Assembly (NCBI RefSeq): GCF_048898065.1
Contig: NZ_JBLWFI010000001.1
Coordinates: forward strand, 2,162,155 to 2,226,154
From: Tepidibacillus_B infernus
GTDB lineage: Bacteria > Bacillota > Bacilli > Tepidibacillales > Tepidibacillaceae
Length of the DNA stretch: 64,000 bases
Reading direction: 5' to 3'
Below, in pieces: positions 50,153 through 59,502 of this stretch. Positions within the stretch are counted from its first letter, which is position 1; every line of letters begins with the position of its first letter. Below the pieces are notes generated by a model. That model searched no databases. It was not told the DNA's origin and saw only the letters and a list, made by a program, of their open reading frames with translations. The position numbers were made by a program, and so were the translations under genes.

Positions 50153-50181
50153 GTGCATTTCTTTAAATAAAATATGCGGTG

Positions 50182-50212
50182 AAAAAGCAGTCCTCGAACG
50201 AGAACTGCTTTT
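50182..50212 (-). terminator. Terminator of the atp operon
   Basis: AAAAGCAGT and ACTGCTTTT outer stem with an inner CTCG/CGAG stem; U-run on the minus strand. 6 bp past atpC. Confidence 0.92.
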
Positions 50213-50217
50213 GATGT

Positions 50218-50622
50218 TTATTTTCTTTCTGATACACGGATACGGTTTAACGCACGCTGTAAAGCGGCTTGAGCACGTTTAAAGTCCCAGTCCTCTTTTC
50301 CTGTTGTGGCTAAACGACTCTCCGCTCTTTCCTTTGCAGCGATTGCGCGATTCACGTCAATTTCCTCAGGAAGCTCCGCTGTTTCTGCGAGAATAATTAC
50401 TTTGTTCTCATTTACTTCCAAAAATCCTCCACTGATCGCAATGAGCTGTTCTTTGCCATCTTTCTTAATGCGAACAGGAGAAATGACAAGAGGTGTTACA
50501 AAAGGAGCATGTTTCGGGAGAATTCCTAGTTCACCCATTTCCCCTCTTACAATCACCATGTTGACATCATCACTATACACCTTACGCTCAGGCGTCACGA
50601 TTTCTAATCGAATCGTACTCAT
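50218..50622 (-). CDS. atpC: ATP synthase subunit epsilon
   Basis: Central-stalk subunit of F1 that regulates ATP hydrolysis, 134 residues. N-terminal barrel (RLEIVTPERKVYSDDVNMVIVRGEMGELGILPKHAPFVTPL) and C-terminal two-helix domain (DVNRAIAAKERAESRLA, AQAALQRALNRI) are both present. The Asp/Arg pattern that binds ATP in thermophilic Bacillus epsilon was not examined in detail. Last gene of the operon, 31 bp after atpD. Confidence 0.96.
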   Translation of the reverse strand: MSTIRLEIVTPERKVYSDDVNMVIVRGEMGELGILPKHAPFVTPLVISPVRIKKDGKEQLIAISGGFLEVNENKVIILAETAELPEEIDVNRAIAAKERAESRLATTGKEDWDFKRAQAALQRALNRIRVSERK

Positions 50623-50653
50623 TTATTCATCCTTCCCTTCATCAGGGGTCCTG

Positions 50654-52060
50654 TTACATTTTCTTCGCTTTTTCCACAGCTTCTTCAATGGTTCCCACAT
50701 AAAGAAAAGCTGCTTCTGGAAGATCATCGTGTTTGCCTTCTAAGATTTCCTTGAATCCACGAACCGTTTCTTTTACTGGTACATATTTCCCAGAGATTCC
50801 TGTAAATTGTTCAGCTACGTGGAATGGCTGTGATAAGAAACGTTGAATTTTACGAGCACGAGCTACAGTTAGTTTATCTTCATCGGATAATTCATCCATA
50901 CCTAAAATCGCAATGATATCTTGAAGTTCTTTATAACGTGCTAAGATCTTTTGCACGCCACGAGCCACTTCATAATGTTCTTGTCCAACGATTGCAGGTG
51001 AAAGCATACGTGATGTAGAAGCTAATGGATCCACCGCGGGATAAATTCCAAGCTCAGCAATTTTACGATCCAAGTTGGTGGTCGCATCTAAGTGAGCAAA
51101 CGTGGTCGCTGGCGCTGGGTCAGTATAATCGTCCGCAGGCACATAAATCGCTTGAATCGATGTAACAGATCCTTTCTTTGTAGACGTAATTCTTTCTTGT
51201 AATTGACCCATCTCTGTTGCTAATGTGGGTTGATAACCAACGGCAGATGGCATACGCCCCAATAGTGCTGACACTTCAGAACCTGCTTGGGTAAAGCGGA
51301 AGATATTATCAATGAATAATAAAACGTCCTGACCTTCATAATCACGGAAATATTCAGCCATGGTAAGACCAGTTAATGCTACACGCAAACGTGCCCCAGG
51401 TGGCTCATTCATCTGACCGAATACCATCGATGTTTTACTGATAACGCCAGAGTCCTTCATTTCATGGTATAAGTCGTTCCCTTCACGAGTCCGTTCACCA
51501 ACCCCTGCGAAGACGGATAGACCACCATGTTCTTGAGCGATATTGTTAATTAACTCCTGAATTAAAACGGTTTTTCCTACTCCTGCACCACCAAAGAGTC
51601 CAATCTTACCTCCCTTTGCATAAGGTGCAAGTAGGTCAACCACTTTAATCCCTGTTTCAAGAATTTCTTCTTGTGTAGATAATTCTTCAAATGCGGGTGC
51701 CTTGCGATGAATTGGATGATATACTTCAGCGTTGACTTCGCCAGCTTCATCTACAGGCTGCCCTAACACATTAAATACACGCCCTAATGTTGCCCGTCCA
51801 ACAGGAACATTGACAGGTTTTCCTGTATCTACCGCTTCCAATCCACGGACTAGTCCATCCGTGGATGCCATAGCAACGCAACGAACCACATTATCTCCTA
51901 AGTGAAGAGCTGCTTCAACGACAAGGTCAATGTCTTTTTCACCAGAAGATTGCGCTTTATGTTTAATAGTAATCGCATTATAAATTTCAGGTAATGAGCC
52001 ACGTTCAAATTCTATGTCTACAACTGGACCCATTACTGCTACGATGCGCCCTGTGTTCAT
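50654..52060 (-). CDS. atpD: ATP synthase subunit beta
   Basis: Catalytic F1 subunit, 468 residues. Walker A GGAGVGKTVLIQEL at about residue 152, catalytic Glu in GVGERTREGNDLYHE, Walker B LLFIDNIFRFTQAG, and the DELSDEDKL (DELSEED-type) lever region near residue 389. N-terminus MNTGRIVAVMGPVVDIEF. 27 bp after atpG. Confidence 0.98.
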   Translation of the reverse strand: MNTGRIVAVMGPVVDIEFERGSLPEIYNAITIKHKAQSSGEKDIDLVVEAALHLGDNVVRCVAMASTDGLVRGLEAVDTGKPVNVPVGRATLGRVFNVLGQPVDEAGEVNAEVYHPIHRKAPAFEELSTQEEILETGIKVVDLLAPYAKGGKIGLFGGAGVGKTVLIQELINNIAQEHGGLSVFAGVGERTREGNDLYHEMKDSGVISKTSMVFGQMNEPPGARLRVALTGLTMAEYFRDYEGQDVLLFIDNIFRFTQAGSEVSALLGRMPSAVGYQPTLATEMGQLQERITSTKKGSVTSIQAIYVPADDYTDPAPATTFAHLDATTNLDRKIAELGIYPAVDPLASTSRMLSPAIVGQEHYEVARGVQKILARYKELQDIIAILGMDELSDEDKLTVARARKIQRFLSQPFHVAEQFTGISGKYVPVKETVRGFKEILEGKHDDLPEAAFLYVGTIEEAVEKAKKM

Positions 52061-52087
52061 CGATGTACCTCCTTACGATTATAAAAA

Positions 52088-52951
52088 TTAGGATAAAGCG
52101 TTGGCACCACCAACGATCTCAGAGATCTCTTGTGTAATCGATGCCTGTCTAGCACGGTTATAGTTCAGTGTTAAGGTTTGAATCATTTCTTCTGCGTTAT
52201 CTGTTGCATTGCCCATTGCTGTCATCCTTGCACCATGTTCACTTGCTTTTGCATTCAAATAGGCACTATAGATTAGTGTTTCAGCATAACGTGGCAATAA
52301 ACTTCCTAGCACTTGTTTGGCAGAAGGCTCAAAATCATATTGAGTCGCTGATCCTTCCTTTGTTTCCTCTAAATCCACCAAAGGAAGTAATTTCTTTTCC
52401 GTAGGAACCTGTTGAATCGCACTTATAAACTCGTTATAAACGAGGTATAATTCATCAAATAAACCCTCTGCATACATATTCACTGCTGTTCTAGCAATGT
52501 TTTTGATGTCAGCAAAAGTTGGCGAGTCAGAAAGTCCTACGATTTCACCAATTATTGGATAGTTACGCTTCTTAAAGAAGTCTCGTCCTTTACGACCAAT
52601 TACGAAGATAACATATTCATCTACGGATTTGTGTCTTTCTTTGATCGCCATGGTTACTTTACGTAAAATATTTGCATTATAACCACCTGCTAATCCACGA
52701 TCAGAAGTAATGACTAAATAGCCTGTTTTCTTTACTTCGCGAACTTCTAGTAAAGGGTGGTCAACTTGATCTGTTCCTGCGGCAAGTGCAGCGATTACTT
52801 CTTTCATTTTCTCTGCATAAGGGCGTGAACTTTCTGCCCTTTCTTGCGCACGGCGTAATTTCGCCGCATCGACCATCTTCATCGCCTTAGTAATCTGTTT
52901 CGTACTTTGGACACTTCTGATTCTACGCTTTATTTCACGAATTCCTTGCAT
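52088..52951 (-). CDS. atpG: ATP synthase subunit gamma
   Basis: Rotor shaft subunit, 287 residues. N-terminal helix IREIKRRIRSVQSTKQITKAMKMVDAAKLRRAQ and C-terminal helix ARMTAMGNATDNAEEMIQTLTLNYNRARQASITQEISEIVGGANAL form the coiled coil. Usual length. 67 bp after atpA. Confidence 0.97.
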   Translation of the reverse strand: MQGIREIKRRIRSVQSTKQITKAMKMVDAAKLRRAQERAESSRPYAEKMKEVIAALAAGTDQVDHPLLEVREVKKTGYLVITSDRGLAGGYNANILRKVTMAIKERHKSVDEYVIFVIGRKGRDFFKKRNYPIIGEIVGLSDSPTFADIKNIARTAVNMYAEGLFDELYLVYNEFISAIQQVPTEKKLLPLVDLEETKEGSATQYDFEPSAKQVLGSLLPRYAETLIYSAYLNAKASEHGARMTAMGNATDNAEEMIQTLTLNYNRARQASITQEISEIVGGANALS

Positions 52952-53018
52952 TTTTTAGTTCACCACCTTAACAAACAATTTTGCCGATGCAAAGTTGTTC
53001 AGGAAGTCGAAATTGGAA

Positions 53019-54536
53019 TTATGATTTTGAAGGAACAAAAGTCTTTTTAAACTCATCAATGGCACGAGAAAGCTTTTCTTCTGTATCACTTGCTAAGTCT
53101 TTTGTTTCACGGATCGTTGCTAAAATTTCTGGATGCGAAGTATCCATAAAGGTTAACAATTCTTTTTCAAAACGTTTTACATCTTCTAAAAGAACGTCAT
53201 CTAAAAATCCTTTAATGGCTGAGAAAATAGAAACAACTTGTTTTTCAACAGGCATTGGTTGATATTGGTCTTGCTTCAAGATTTCCATTGTACGCTCGCC
53301 TCGTGTCAAACGAGCTTGTGTTGCTTTATCTAAATCTGACCCAAATTGAGCAAATGCTGCTAATTCGCGGTATTGTGCAAGGTCAAGACGCAATGTACCT
53401 GCTACCTTTTTCATCGCCTTAATCTGAGCGCTTCCTCCTACACGAGATACAGATAAACCAACACTAACTGCTGGTCGCATACCTGCATAGAAAAGATCAG
53501 ACTCAAGGAAAATTTGGCCATCTGTGATCGAAATCACGTTTGTTGGAATATAAGCAGAAACATCTCCTGCTTGTGTTTCGATAAATGGAAGGGCTGTTAA
53601 TGATCCTCCACCTAATGCATCACTTAATTTTGCAGCACGTTCAAGTAAGCGTGAATGAAGATAGAATACGTCTCCAGGATAAGCTTCACGACCTGGTGGA
53701 CGGCGTAATAATAGTGATAGCTCACGATAAGCGGCTGCTTGTTTTGATAAGTCATCATATACAACGAGTACATGTTGCCCCTTATACATAAAGTATTCTC
53801 CCATTGAGACTCCTGCATAAGGTGCCAAGTACAAGAGTGGTGCTGGTTCAGAGGCATTAGCAGTAACTACAATCGTATAATCCATTGCACCGTGTTTACG
53901 TAGTGTTTCCACTACTCCTGCCACAGTAGATTGCTTTTGACCAATTGCAACATAGATACAAATCATATTTTGGCCTTTTTGGTTGATAATGGTATCAATC
54001 GCAATGGCAGTTTTACCTGTTTGGCGATCTCCGATGATTAACTCCCGCTGTCCACGACCAATTGGTACCATGGAATCAATCGCCTTAATTCCTGTTTGCA
54101 TTGGCTCATGAACAGATTTACGATGAATAACACCAGGTGCTGGTGATTCAATTGGACGATACTCTGTTGTTTGGATTGGGCCAAGTCCATCTACTGGCTG
54201 TCCAAGTGGATTCACAACCCGGCCAAGTAATGCCTCTCCAACAGGTACTTCCATAATACGTCCTGTACGTTTTACTTGATCTCCTTCGCGGATCTCTGTA
54301 TATGGACCGAGGATAATGACACCCACGTTATGTTCTTCAAGGTTAAGAGCCATTCCCATGACACCATTAGCAAACTCTAATAGTTCACCGGCCATTACCT
54401 GTTCAAGACCATGAATACGGGCGATTCCATCCCCTACCTGAATCACAGTACCAACGTCTGCAATTTCAATTTCTGATCGGTATGATTCAATCTGCTGTCT
54501 AATAAGCGAGCTGATTTCTTCAGGTCTGATACTCAT
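53019..54536 (-). CDS. atpA: ATP synthase subunit alpha
   Basis: Non-catalytic nucleotide-binding F1 subunit, 505 residues from the ATG at 54536 (MSIRPEEISSLIRQQIE), chosen over an upstream ATG that would overlap atpH. Walker A GDRQTGKTAIAIDTI at about residue 169; signature PAVSVGLSVSRVGGSAQIKAM. C-terminal helical region intact. Confidence 0.98.
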   Translation of the reverse strand: MSIRPEEISSLIRQQIESYRSEIEIADVGTVIQVGDGIARIHGLEQVMAGELLEFANGVMGMALNLEEHNVGVIILGPYTEIREGDQVKRTGRIMEVPVGEALLGRVVNPLGQPVDGLGPIQTTEYRPIESPAPGVIHRKSVHEPMQTGIKAIDSMVPIGRGQRELIIGDRQTGKTAIAIDTIINQKGQNMICIYVAIGQKQSTVAGVVETLRKHGAMDYTIVVTANASEPAPLLYLAPYAGVSMGEYFMYKGQHVLVVYDDLSKQAAAYRELSLLLRRPPGREAYPGDVFYLHSRLLERAAKLSDALGGGSLTALPFIETQAGDVSAYIPTNVISITDGQIFLESDLFYAGMRPAVSVGLSVSRVGGSAQIKAMKKVAGTLRLDLAQYRELAAFAQFGSDLDKATQARLTRGERTMEILKQDQYQPMPVEKQVVSIFSAIKGFLDDVLLEDVKRFEKELLTFMDTSHPEILATIRETKDLASDTEEKLSRAIDEFKKTFVPSKS

Positions 54537-54552
54537 TTTTCCACCCCTATCT

Positions 54553-55098
54553 TTAAACTCGCGATGCCACAAGGCTTCTTTTTATCTCATGTAATTTCTT
54601 TTTAAGGCTTCCATCGTATAGACGGTCTCCTATTCGGATGATCATTCCGCCTACAATCGTTGGATCAACGATATTATGTAAGCGAATTGTTTTCCCAAAT
54701 TTTCTCTGAAGTGAGTGTTCGATTTCTTCTCTTTCAGTCCTCGCAAGTTGTACGGCGGTGATTGCAGTGACGTCTGCTATCCCGCGTACCTCATTTGCTA
54801 GTTTAATATATTCTTGTAAGACGCCTTCAAGATATTCTTCTCGTCCACTGTCTACAAGCTGAAAAAGGAAATTTTTTGTAATCAGATCAATCGATTCACC
54901 AAAAGCATTGTCGATGATCTGTTTTTTCTTTTCTCCTTCAACTAAAGGATGGCGCAAAAAGGAGAGAAAACCCTCTGTCTCATTGAATACTTTTGAAATG
55001 AGTTTTAAATTTTCTTCTACTTGATCTAATAACCCCTTTGAATTTGCTACTTCAAATAACGCTTTCGCATAACGTTTTGCAACAAGGCTATTCATCAT
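54553..55098 (-). CDS. atpH: ATP synthase subunit delta
   Basis: Stator subunit on top of F1, 181 residues. N-terminal six-helix bundle starts VAKRYAKALFEVANSKGL; C-terminal conserved DPTIVGGMIIRIGDRLYDGSLKKKL. Two adjacent ATGs (55098, 55095) are possible starts; the first overlaps the atpF stop (ATGA). Confidence 0.96.
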   Translation of the reverse strand: MMNSLVAKRYAKALFEVANSKGLLDQVEENLKLISKVFNETEGFLSFLRHPLVEGEKKKQIIDNAFGESIDLITKNFLFQLVDSGREEYLEGVLQEYIKLANEVRGIADVTAITAVQLARTEREEIEHSLQRKFGKTIRLHNIVDPTIVGGMIIRIGDRLYDGSLKKKLHEIKRSLVASRV

Positions 55099-55580
55099 AG
55101 GCTTTCCCCTACTTGTTTCATAAACTCATCAATCAATTTAGATTGTTCTTTTGTGTCAAGTTCTTTTTCAATAATTTTGGATGCTAGCAATACGGATAAG
55201 GAGCCTACTTGCTCACGTAAAGCTGCTACGGCCTTTTCTTGTTCAAGTTGAATCTCTTGAATCGCTTGATCTTTCATCCGCTCTGCTTCGCGTTTTGCAG
55301 TTTCCATAATTTCATCTGCTTGTTTTATACTAGAAACTCGAGCACGCTCAATTATTTCTTGAGCTTCAATTCTTGCCTTTTGGATGGCTTCGTTTTGCTC
55401 TTTAATCAATTGTTCAGCTTCTTGGCGATTTTTTTCTGCCATTTTGATTTCATTTTGGATGCGTTCTTGTCGTTGGACCATCACTTTAACCAATGGACCA
55501 AATGCATATCTCTTTAACAGGAGATATAATAAGGCAAAGGCTATAATCTGGATGAAAAAACTGCCTAAAGCAATTTCCAC
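55095..55580 (-). CDS. atpF: ATP synthase subunit b
   Basis: Peripheral stalk, 161 residues from a GTG at 55580, which is 8 nt after a GGGAG site and starts VEIALGSFFIQIIAFALLYLLLKRYAFGPL (initiator Met). An upstream frame to 55655 would add an implausible hydrophilic leader. One N-terminal membrane helix, then a long charged coiled coil (QRQERIQNEIKMAEKNRQEAEQ to MKDQAIQEIQLEQEKAV) that binds atpH product. Confidence 0.92.
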   Translation of the reverse strand: MEIALGSFFIQIIAFALLYLLLKRYAFGPLVKVMVQRQERIQNEIKMAEKNRQEAEQLIKEQNEAIQKARIEAQEIIERARVSSIKQADEIMETAKREAERMKDQAIQEIQLEQEKAVAALREQVGSLSVLLASKIIEKELDTKEQSKLIDEFMKQVGESL

Positions 55581-55672
55581 AAAAGTCACTCCCTTCACAA
55601 ATAAGTAAAAACGGGATACGAAAAAGGAAGGCGGGGACTTATCCCCCCCTACCAACTTATCTAAATGTCACA

Positions 55673-55888
55673 TTATCTTGTGAATAGAATAATAAATGCA
55701 AATACAGCTACGATAATAGGTAATGCCTCGATTAGACCTACACCGATAAACATTGTGGTTTGTAAGAAACCTCTAGATTCAGGCTGACGAGCAATCCCTT
55801 CTACTGTACGTTGAATAACCCATGCGTTTCCAAGACTTGCTCCTAAAGCCGCCAAACCAATAGCTATTGCTGCTGCTAATATTTCCAT
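55673..55888 (-). CDS. atpE: ATP synthase subunit c
   Basis: Proteolipid of the rotor ring, 71 residues, two helices joined by the polar loop RTVEGIARQPESRG. The ion-binding carboxylate is the Glu in LIEALPII; Ala after it points to protons rather than sodium. In helix 1 the usual glycine series is partly replaced (IGLAALGASLGNAW), so ring packing may differ from B. subtilis. The only gap in the assembly (Ns at 55914-55923) lies 25 bp upstream. Confidence 0.96.
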   Translation of the reverse strand: MEILAAAIAIGLAALGASLGNAWVIQRTVEGIARQPESRGFLQTTMFIGVGLIEALPIIVAVFAFIILFTR

Positions 55889-55913
55889 GAAAAATTTCCT
55901 CCTTAAAAATTAA

Positions 55914-55923
55914 NNNNNNNNNN
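55914..55923. other. Assembly gap (10 Ns)
   Basis: Ten Ns between atpE and atpB. The flanks are AT-rich. Length is probably nominal, so the true atpB-atpE spacing is unknown; no gene seems to be interrupted. Confidence 0.95.
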
Positions 55924-55988
55924 ATTTTTTAAAACTTTTTTTATTAAAGAAACGTTGTTAATAGTAACCTTTGTGAGCGTCTGTTGAA

Positions 55989-56762
55989 TTAATGGTGAAT
56001 TTTTTGGGAAATATACACCATGCTTAAGATCGTAAAGACGTAAGCTTGGATCGCACCAACAAAGACACTAAATCCTTGCCATATCACCAAAGGAACAACT
56101 CCAGCAAAACCCATCATGAGAATAACCCCAATTAGAACTTCACCAGCAAAAATGTTTCCAAATAGACGGAAACCTAAGGTTAGTGTTTTTGCAAACTCTT
56201 CAATGATATGAAGTGGGAAAAATAAAAAATGGGGCTCAAAATAATGTTTGATGTAATTTTTGATTCCAACAAATTTTACACTGATAATGTGAGTTAAAAT
56301 AATGATAGAGAGTGACATCGCTAAGGTGACACTTGCATCCGCAGTAGGGGATTTCCACCATGCTAGTTCAACCTCGTGATGCGCTGATTCTTTGATCATC
56401 TCTTCAGTTACGATATCCATACCAAAGAGACTAAATGGTTGATCATGAATTGTAATGAAATTTAGCGGCAAACCTAGCAAGTTTCCTATAAAAATAAATA
56501 GGATTAGTGTAAGCCCTAAATAAATAAAGCCAGCACCTTTTTTCAGGTCCATCGTACTTCCAATGATGCCATGTACAAAGTCTACGATCCATTCAAGAAC
56601 ATTTTGTAGTCCTGAAGGCGTATCAGACGTTAAACGTCTTGTCCCTGCAATGGCAAGTACCAGAACAATAATAAAGGTCACAATGGTCATCAATGATGTC
56701 GATAGATTAAATGTTAACCAAGGTAGCGACTCAGGCGCCCACAATGGTTGTTCATGACCCAT
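55989..56762 (-). CDS. atpB: ATP synthase subunit a
   Basis: Membrane stator that carries the proton half-channels, 257 residues. The essential Arg is in LTLGFRLFGNIFAGEVL, preceded by IIEEFAKTL; the last helix VGAIQAYVFTILSMVYI is conserved. Four bases after atpI (56767). Confidence 0.96.
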   Translation of the reverse strand: MGHEQPLWAPESLPWLTFNLSTSLMTIVTFIIVLVLAIAGTRRLTSDTPSGLQNVLEWIVDFVHGIIGSTMDLKKGAGFIYLGLTLILFIFIGNLLGLPLNFITIHDQPFSLFGMDIVTEEMIKESAHHEVELAWWKSPTADASVTLAMSLSIIILTHIISVKFVGIKNYIKHYFEPHFLFFPLHIIEEFAKTLTLGFRLFGNIFAGEVLIGVILMMGFAGVVPLVIWQGFSVFVGAIQAYVFTILSMVYISQKIHH

Positions 56763-56766
56763 ATTC

Positions 56767-57189
56767 TCACCCCTTTCCTGTGGATATTTTGTTTTTCTCT
56801 CTTATGCTATTTATTATTCCATCCACGATAGTGACGATTTGTATAAGGAACAAACCGATGACCGTGGAAACTAGATGCAACTGTTCAGGATATTGAAAAA
56901 CTAGCATGATCGCTAAAATCGAGGTTGCAAATCTTGTAAACATCCCTACAAACATTGGTCTTTTTCTTGTTTGTGCTTTTACTTTAATTGCAATTTCGCC
57001 AATTCGATTCACTTTCCAAGCAGTATGTAACAGATTTAATAAGCCTACTGCTAATCCTAGCGCTAATCCTAAGAAAATAGCTGAATAAGGCGTAATCACA
57101 CCAATCATAAATAAACTTAGTAGAATGAGAGTATAGCGAACAATTCTAATGATTCTTGCCTTAAAATCACTCATAGAAGGATGTCCCAT
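56767..57189 (-). CDS. atpI: ATP synthase subunit I
   Basis: Small membrane protein, 140 residues, with four hydrophobic segments (YTLILLSLFMIGVITPYSAIFLGLALGLAVGLLNLL and two later). AtpI helps c-ring assembly in Bacilli. Basic motif TRKRPMFVGMFTRFATS between helices 2 and 3. ATG at 57189 has AGGAG; 2 bp after atpZ. Confidence 0.85.
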   Translation of the reverse strand: MGHPSMSDFKARIIRIVRYTLILLSLFMIGVITPYSAIFLGLALGLAVGLLNLLHTAWKVNRIGEIAIKVKAQTRKRPMFVGMFTRFATSILAIMLVFQYPEQLHLVSTVIGLFLIQIVTIVDGIINSIREKNKISTGKG

Positions 57190-57191
57190 TG

Positions 57192-57422
57192 CTAGTCTCC
57201 TAAAAAGGGCTTAATTAAACCAATGACAGACCAGATTCCAAATATGATCCCCACAATCATACCAATGATTAAAAAAACCGGAGATGTATGTAAATATAGG
57301 TCAACTTTTTTACCAATCCATAGTCCGACAAGAAGAAATATGGCAGCGTTAACACCAATCACACTAACAACGGCTAATGCCCGCCAAGGATTTTGATTTT
57401 TTGGATCTTGGTTCTGTGTCAT
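57192..57422 (-). CDS. atpZ: AtpZ-like protein (AtpZ/AtpI family)
   Basis: 76-residue, two-helix membrane protein: AVVSVIGVNAAIFLLVGLWIG and VFLIIGMIVGIIFGIWSVIGLI, with a charged loop KKVDLYLHT. The frame is open to 57509, but the operon promoter -10 lies at 57500-57505, so the transcript begins around 57493 and the ATG at 57422 (MTQNQDPKNQNPW) is the sensible start. In alkaliphilic Bacillus AtpZ with AtpI is linked to Mg2+/Ca2+ handling and ATP synthase assembly. Confidence 0.8.
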   Translation of the reverse strand: MTQNQDPKNQNPWRALAVVSVIGVNAAIFLLVGLWIGKKVDLYLHTSPVFLIIGMIVGIIFGIWSVIGLIKPFLGD

Positions 57423-57499
57423 TGTGCTACCACTCACAAACCTTTCAAAAAAAAAGAGATTTTTGTATGTATCCATTGTTAAAATCATTCGCCTTAAAC

Positions 57500-57529
57500 A
57501 GTATACCAAAGACTTTTTTAAATGTTCAA
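57500..57529 (-). promoter_or_regulatory. Sigma-A promoter of the atp operon
   Basis: Minus-strand TTGAAC (57524-57529), 18-nt spacer, TATACT (57500-57505). Located 78 bp before the atpZ start and after the wecB stop (57632). Confidence 0.75.
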
Positions 57530-57631
57530 GAAATTTTTACAATGAATAATAATCTCTAAATTTTGTGAAGTTTTATTTAAAGATCTAAATGGATATTAAC
57601 AAGGTTATCGTACAATATGGCCCTTTCTTTG

Positions 57632-58813
57632 TCAATCATAACAATGATAGGGAAATCTTGGATCGATGTATATTTGTTGGAATGGGATGGGACGGTCTTT
57701 TTGTTGACCAAAATGGTATAGAATCGCTTCAGCTATCCTTTCTGAAGCTTGTCCATCACCATATGGATTTGCTGCCCTTGACATTTGCTCATATGCCTCT
57801 TTATTAGATAATAGCTGATGGGCTTGAGCATAAATCTCCTCTTCTTCTGTCCCTACTAATTTTAACGTTCCTGCTTCAATTCCTTCAGGCCGTTCTGTGG
57901 TATCACGCAAAACCAATACGGGTACACCGAAAGAGGGTGCCTCTTCTTGAACTCCCCCTGAATCTGAAAGGATGAGGTGTGCTCGCGCCTCAAAATTATG
58001 AAAGTCGATGACATCAAGTGGATCGATTAAATGAATTCGATCGTGATGCCCTAATATCTTGATTGCCAACTCTTTTACAACAGGATTAAGGTGTACAGGG
58101 TAAACAACCGCTATCTCTGGATGGGTATCAACCAAGCGACGAATTGCTCTAAAAATTCGTTCCATCGGTTCTCCAAGGTTTTCTCGACGATGCGCTGTTA
58201 TGAGTACCATTTTTTTACTGCCTATTTTCTCTAAAACAGGATGTTGATATTCTTTTTGAACCGTTGTTTTAAAGGCATCAATAACGGTATTTCCTGTGAT
58301 ATAGATGTTATTCTCTATTTTATTTTCTCTTCGCAAATTCTCTGCAGACCAATCTGTTGGTGCAAAATGGAGATCTGCCAATACCCCTGTAAGTTGTCGA
58401 TTCATTTCTTCTGGGAATGGAGAGTATTTATTCCCTGTCCTTAAACCTGCCTCCACATGGCCAACAGGTATTTGTTGGTAGAAAGCAGCCAAACTGCCAA
58501 CAAAGGTCGTGCTTGTATCCCCATGTACTAAAACGAGATCTGGCTTTTCTTTCATCATCACTTCTTCCAAACCTTGTAATGCCCTTACTGTAATGCCTGT
58601 CAAGGTTTGCCTTTGTTGCATGATGTTCAAGTCGTAATCAGGAGCGATTTGGAAAACGTCTAATACCTGATCTAACATTTGTCGATGTTGGGCTGTTACA
58701 GTGACAATACATTCGAATTGCTCGTTTTTTTGTTGCAATGTTTTGACTAAAGGCGCCATTTTAATCGCCTCTGGCCTTGTCCCAAATATGGTCATTACTT
58801 TTACTTTTTTCAC
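57632..58813 (-). CDS. wecB: UDP-N-acetylglucosamine 2-epimerase (non-hydrolysing)
   Basis: Cytoplasmic enzyme interconverting UDP-GlcNAc and UDP-ManNAc for teichoic acid linkage or other surface polymers, 393 residues. MTIFGTRPEAIKMAPLV, LVHGDTSTTFVGSLAAFY, GHVEAGLRTGNKYSPFPEEMNRQ, and LSDSGGVQEEAPSFGVPVLVLRDTTERPEG are the family blocks, with catalytic acidic and His residues in place. B. subtilis has mnaA (yvyH) elsewhere; here it lies between upp and atp. Confidence 0.95.
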   Translation of the reverse strand: MKKVKVMTIFGTRPEAIKMAPLVKTLQQKNEQFECIVTVTAQHRQMLDQVLDVFQIAPDYDLNIMQQRQTLTGITVRALQGLEEVMMKEKPDLVLVHGDTSTTFVGSLAAFYQQIPVGHVEAGLRTGNKYSPFPEEMNRQLTGVLADLHFAPTDWSAENLRRENKIENNIYITGNTVIDAFKTTVQKEYQHPVLEKIGSKKMVLITAHRRENLGEPMERIFRAIRRLVDTHPEIAVVYPVHLNPVVKELAIKILGHHDRIHLIDPLDVIDFHNFEARAHLILSDSGGVQEEAPSFGVPVLVLRDTTERPEGIEAGTLKLVGTEEEEIYAQAHQLLSNKEAYEQMSRAANPYGDGQASERIAEAILYHFGQQKDRPIPFQQIYIDPRFPYHCYD

Positions 58814-58844
58814 GATTGAAATCCCCTTTTACTTTGCAAAGCTT

Positions 58845-59474
58845 CTACTTTGTTCCAAAAAGTCGATCCCCTGCATCTCCTAATCCTGGAACGATATAGC
58901 CATGGTCATTTAATTTCTCATCAACGGCTGCTACATAGATATCTACATCATCATGGTCTTGTTGAACCTGATTAATTCCTTCTGGAGCAGCAATTAAGCA
59001 CATCAATTTAATATTTTGTGCACCTTTTTCTTTAAGCAATTGAATGGCTGCTGATGCAGAACCACCAGTTGCCAACATGGGGTCGATCACAATAAGGTCG
59101 CGTTCAGCAATATCTGAAGGTAATTTTAAATAATATTCCACAGGCTTTAATGTTTCTGGATCACGATAAAGGCCAACATGACCTACTTTTGCAGCAGGGA
59201 TAATTTTTAAGATGCCATCTACCATTCCTAATCCAGCACGCAAGATAGGTACAAGCCCAATTTTTTTCCCTGCAACTACCTTTGTTTTTGCAAGGCTTAC
59301 AGGCGTTTCGATCGTAACTTCTTCTAATGGTAGATTACGGGTAATTTCGTAAGCCATCAGTGTGGCCACTTCATCTACTAACTCCCTAAATTCCTTTGTT
59401 CCAGTATTTTTATCACGTATGTAAGTCAATTTATGTTGAATTAAGGGATGATCAAAAACATATAATTTGGACAT
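58845..59474 (-). CDS. upp: Uracil phosphoribosyltransferase
   Basis: Salvage enzyme converting uracil and PRPP to UMP, 209 residues, the standard length. PRPP loop LIVIDPMLATGGSASAAI; uracil-binding YIVPGLGDAGDRLFGT at the C-terminus. Between glyA (28 bp) and wecB, matching the B. subtilis glyA-upp order. Confidence 0.97.
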   Translation of the reverse strand: MSKLYVFDHPLIQHKLTYIRDKNTGTKEFRELVDEVATLMAYEITRNLPLEEVTIETPVSLAKTKVVAGKKIGLVPILRAGLGMVDGILKIIPAAKVGHVGLYRDPETLKPVEYYLKLPSDIAERDLIVIDPMLATGGSASAAIQLLKEKGAQNIKLMCLIAAPEGINQVQQDHDDVDIYVAAVDEKLNDHGYIVPGLGDAGDRLFGTK

Positions 59475-59502
59475 GTTACTACTCCTTTGATTTTCTTCTT
59501 TT

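Noticed and set aside
57423..57509. N-terminal extension of the AtpZ-like protein
   Set aside because: The operon -10 box lies within it, so it cannot be transcribed from that promoter as coding sequence.
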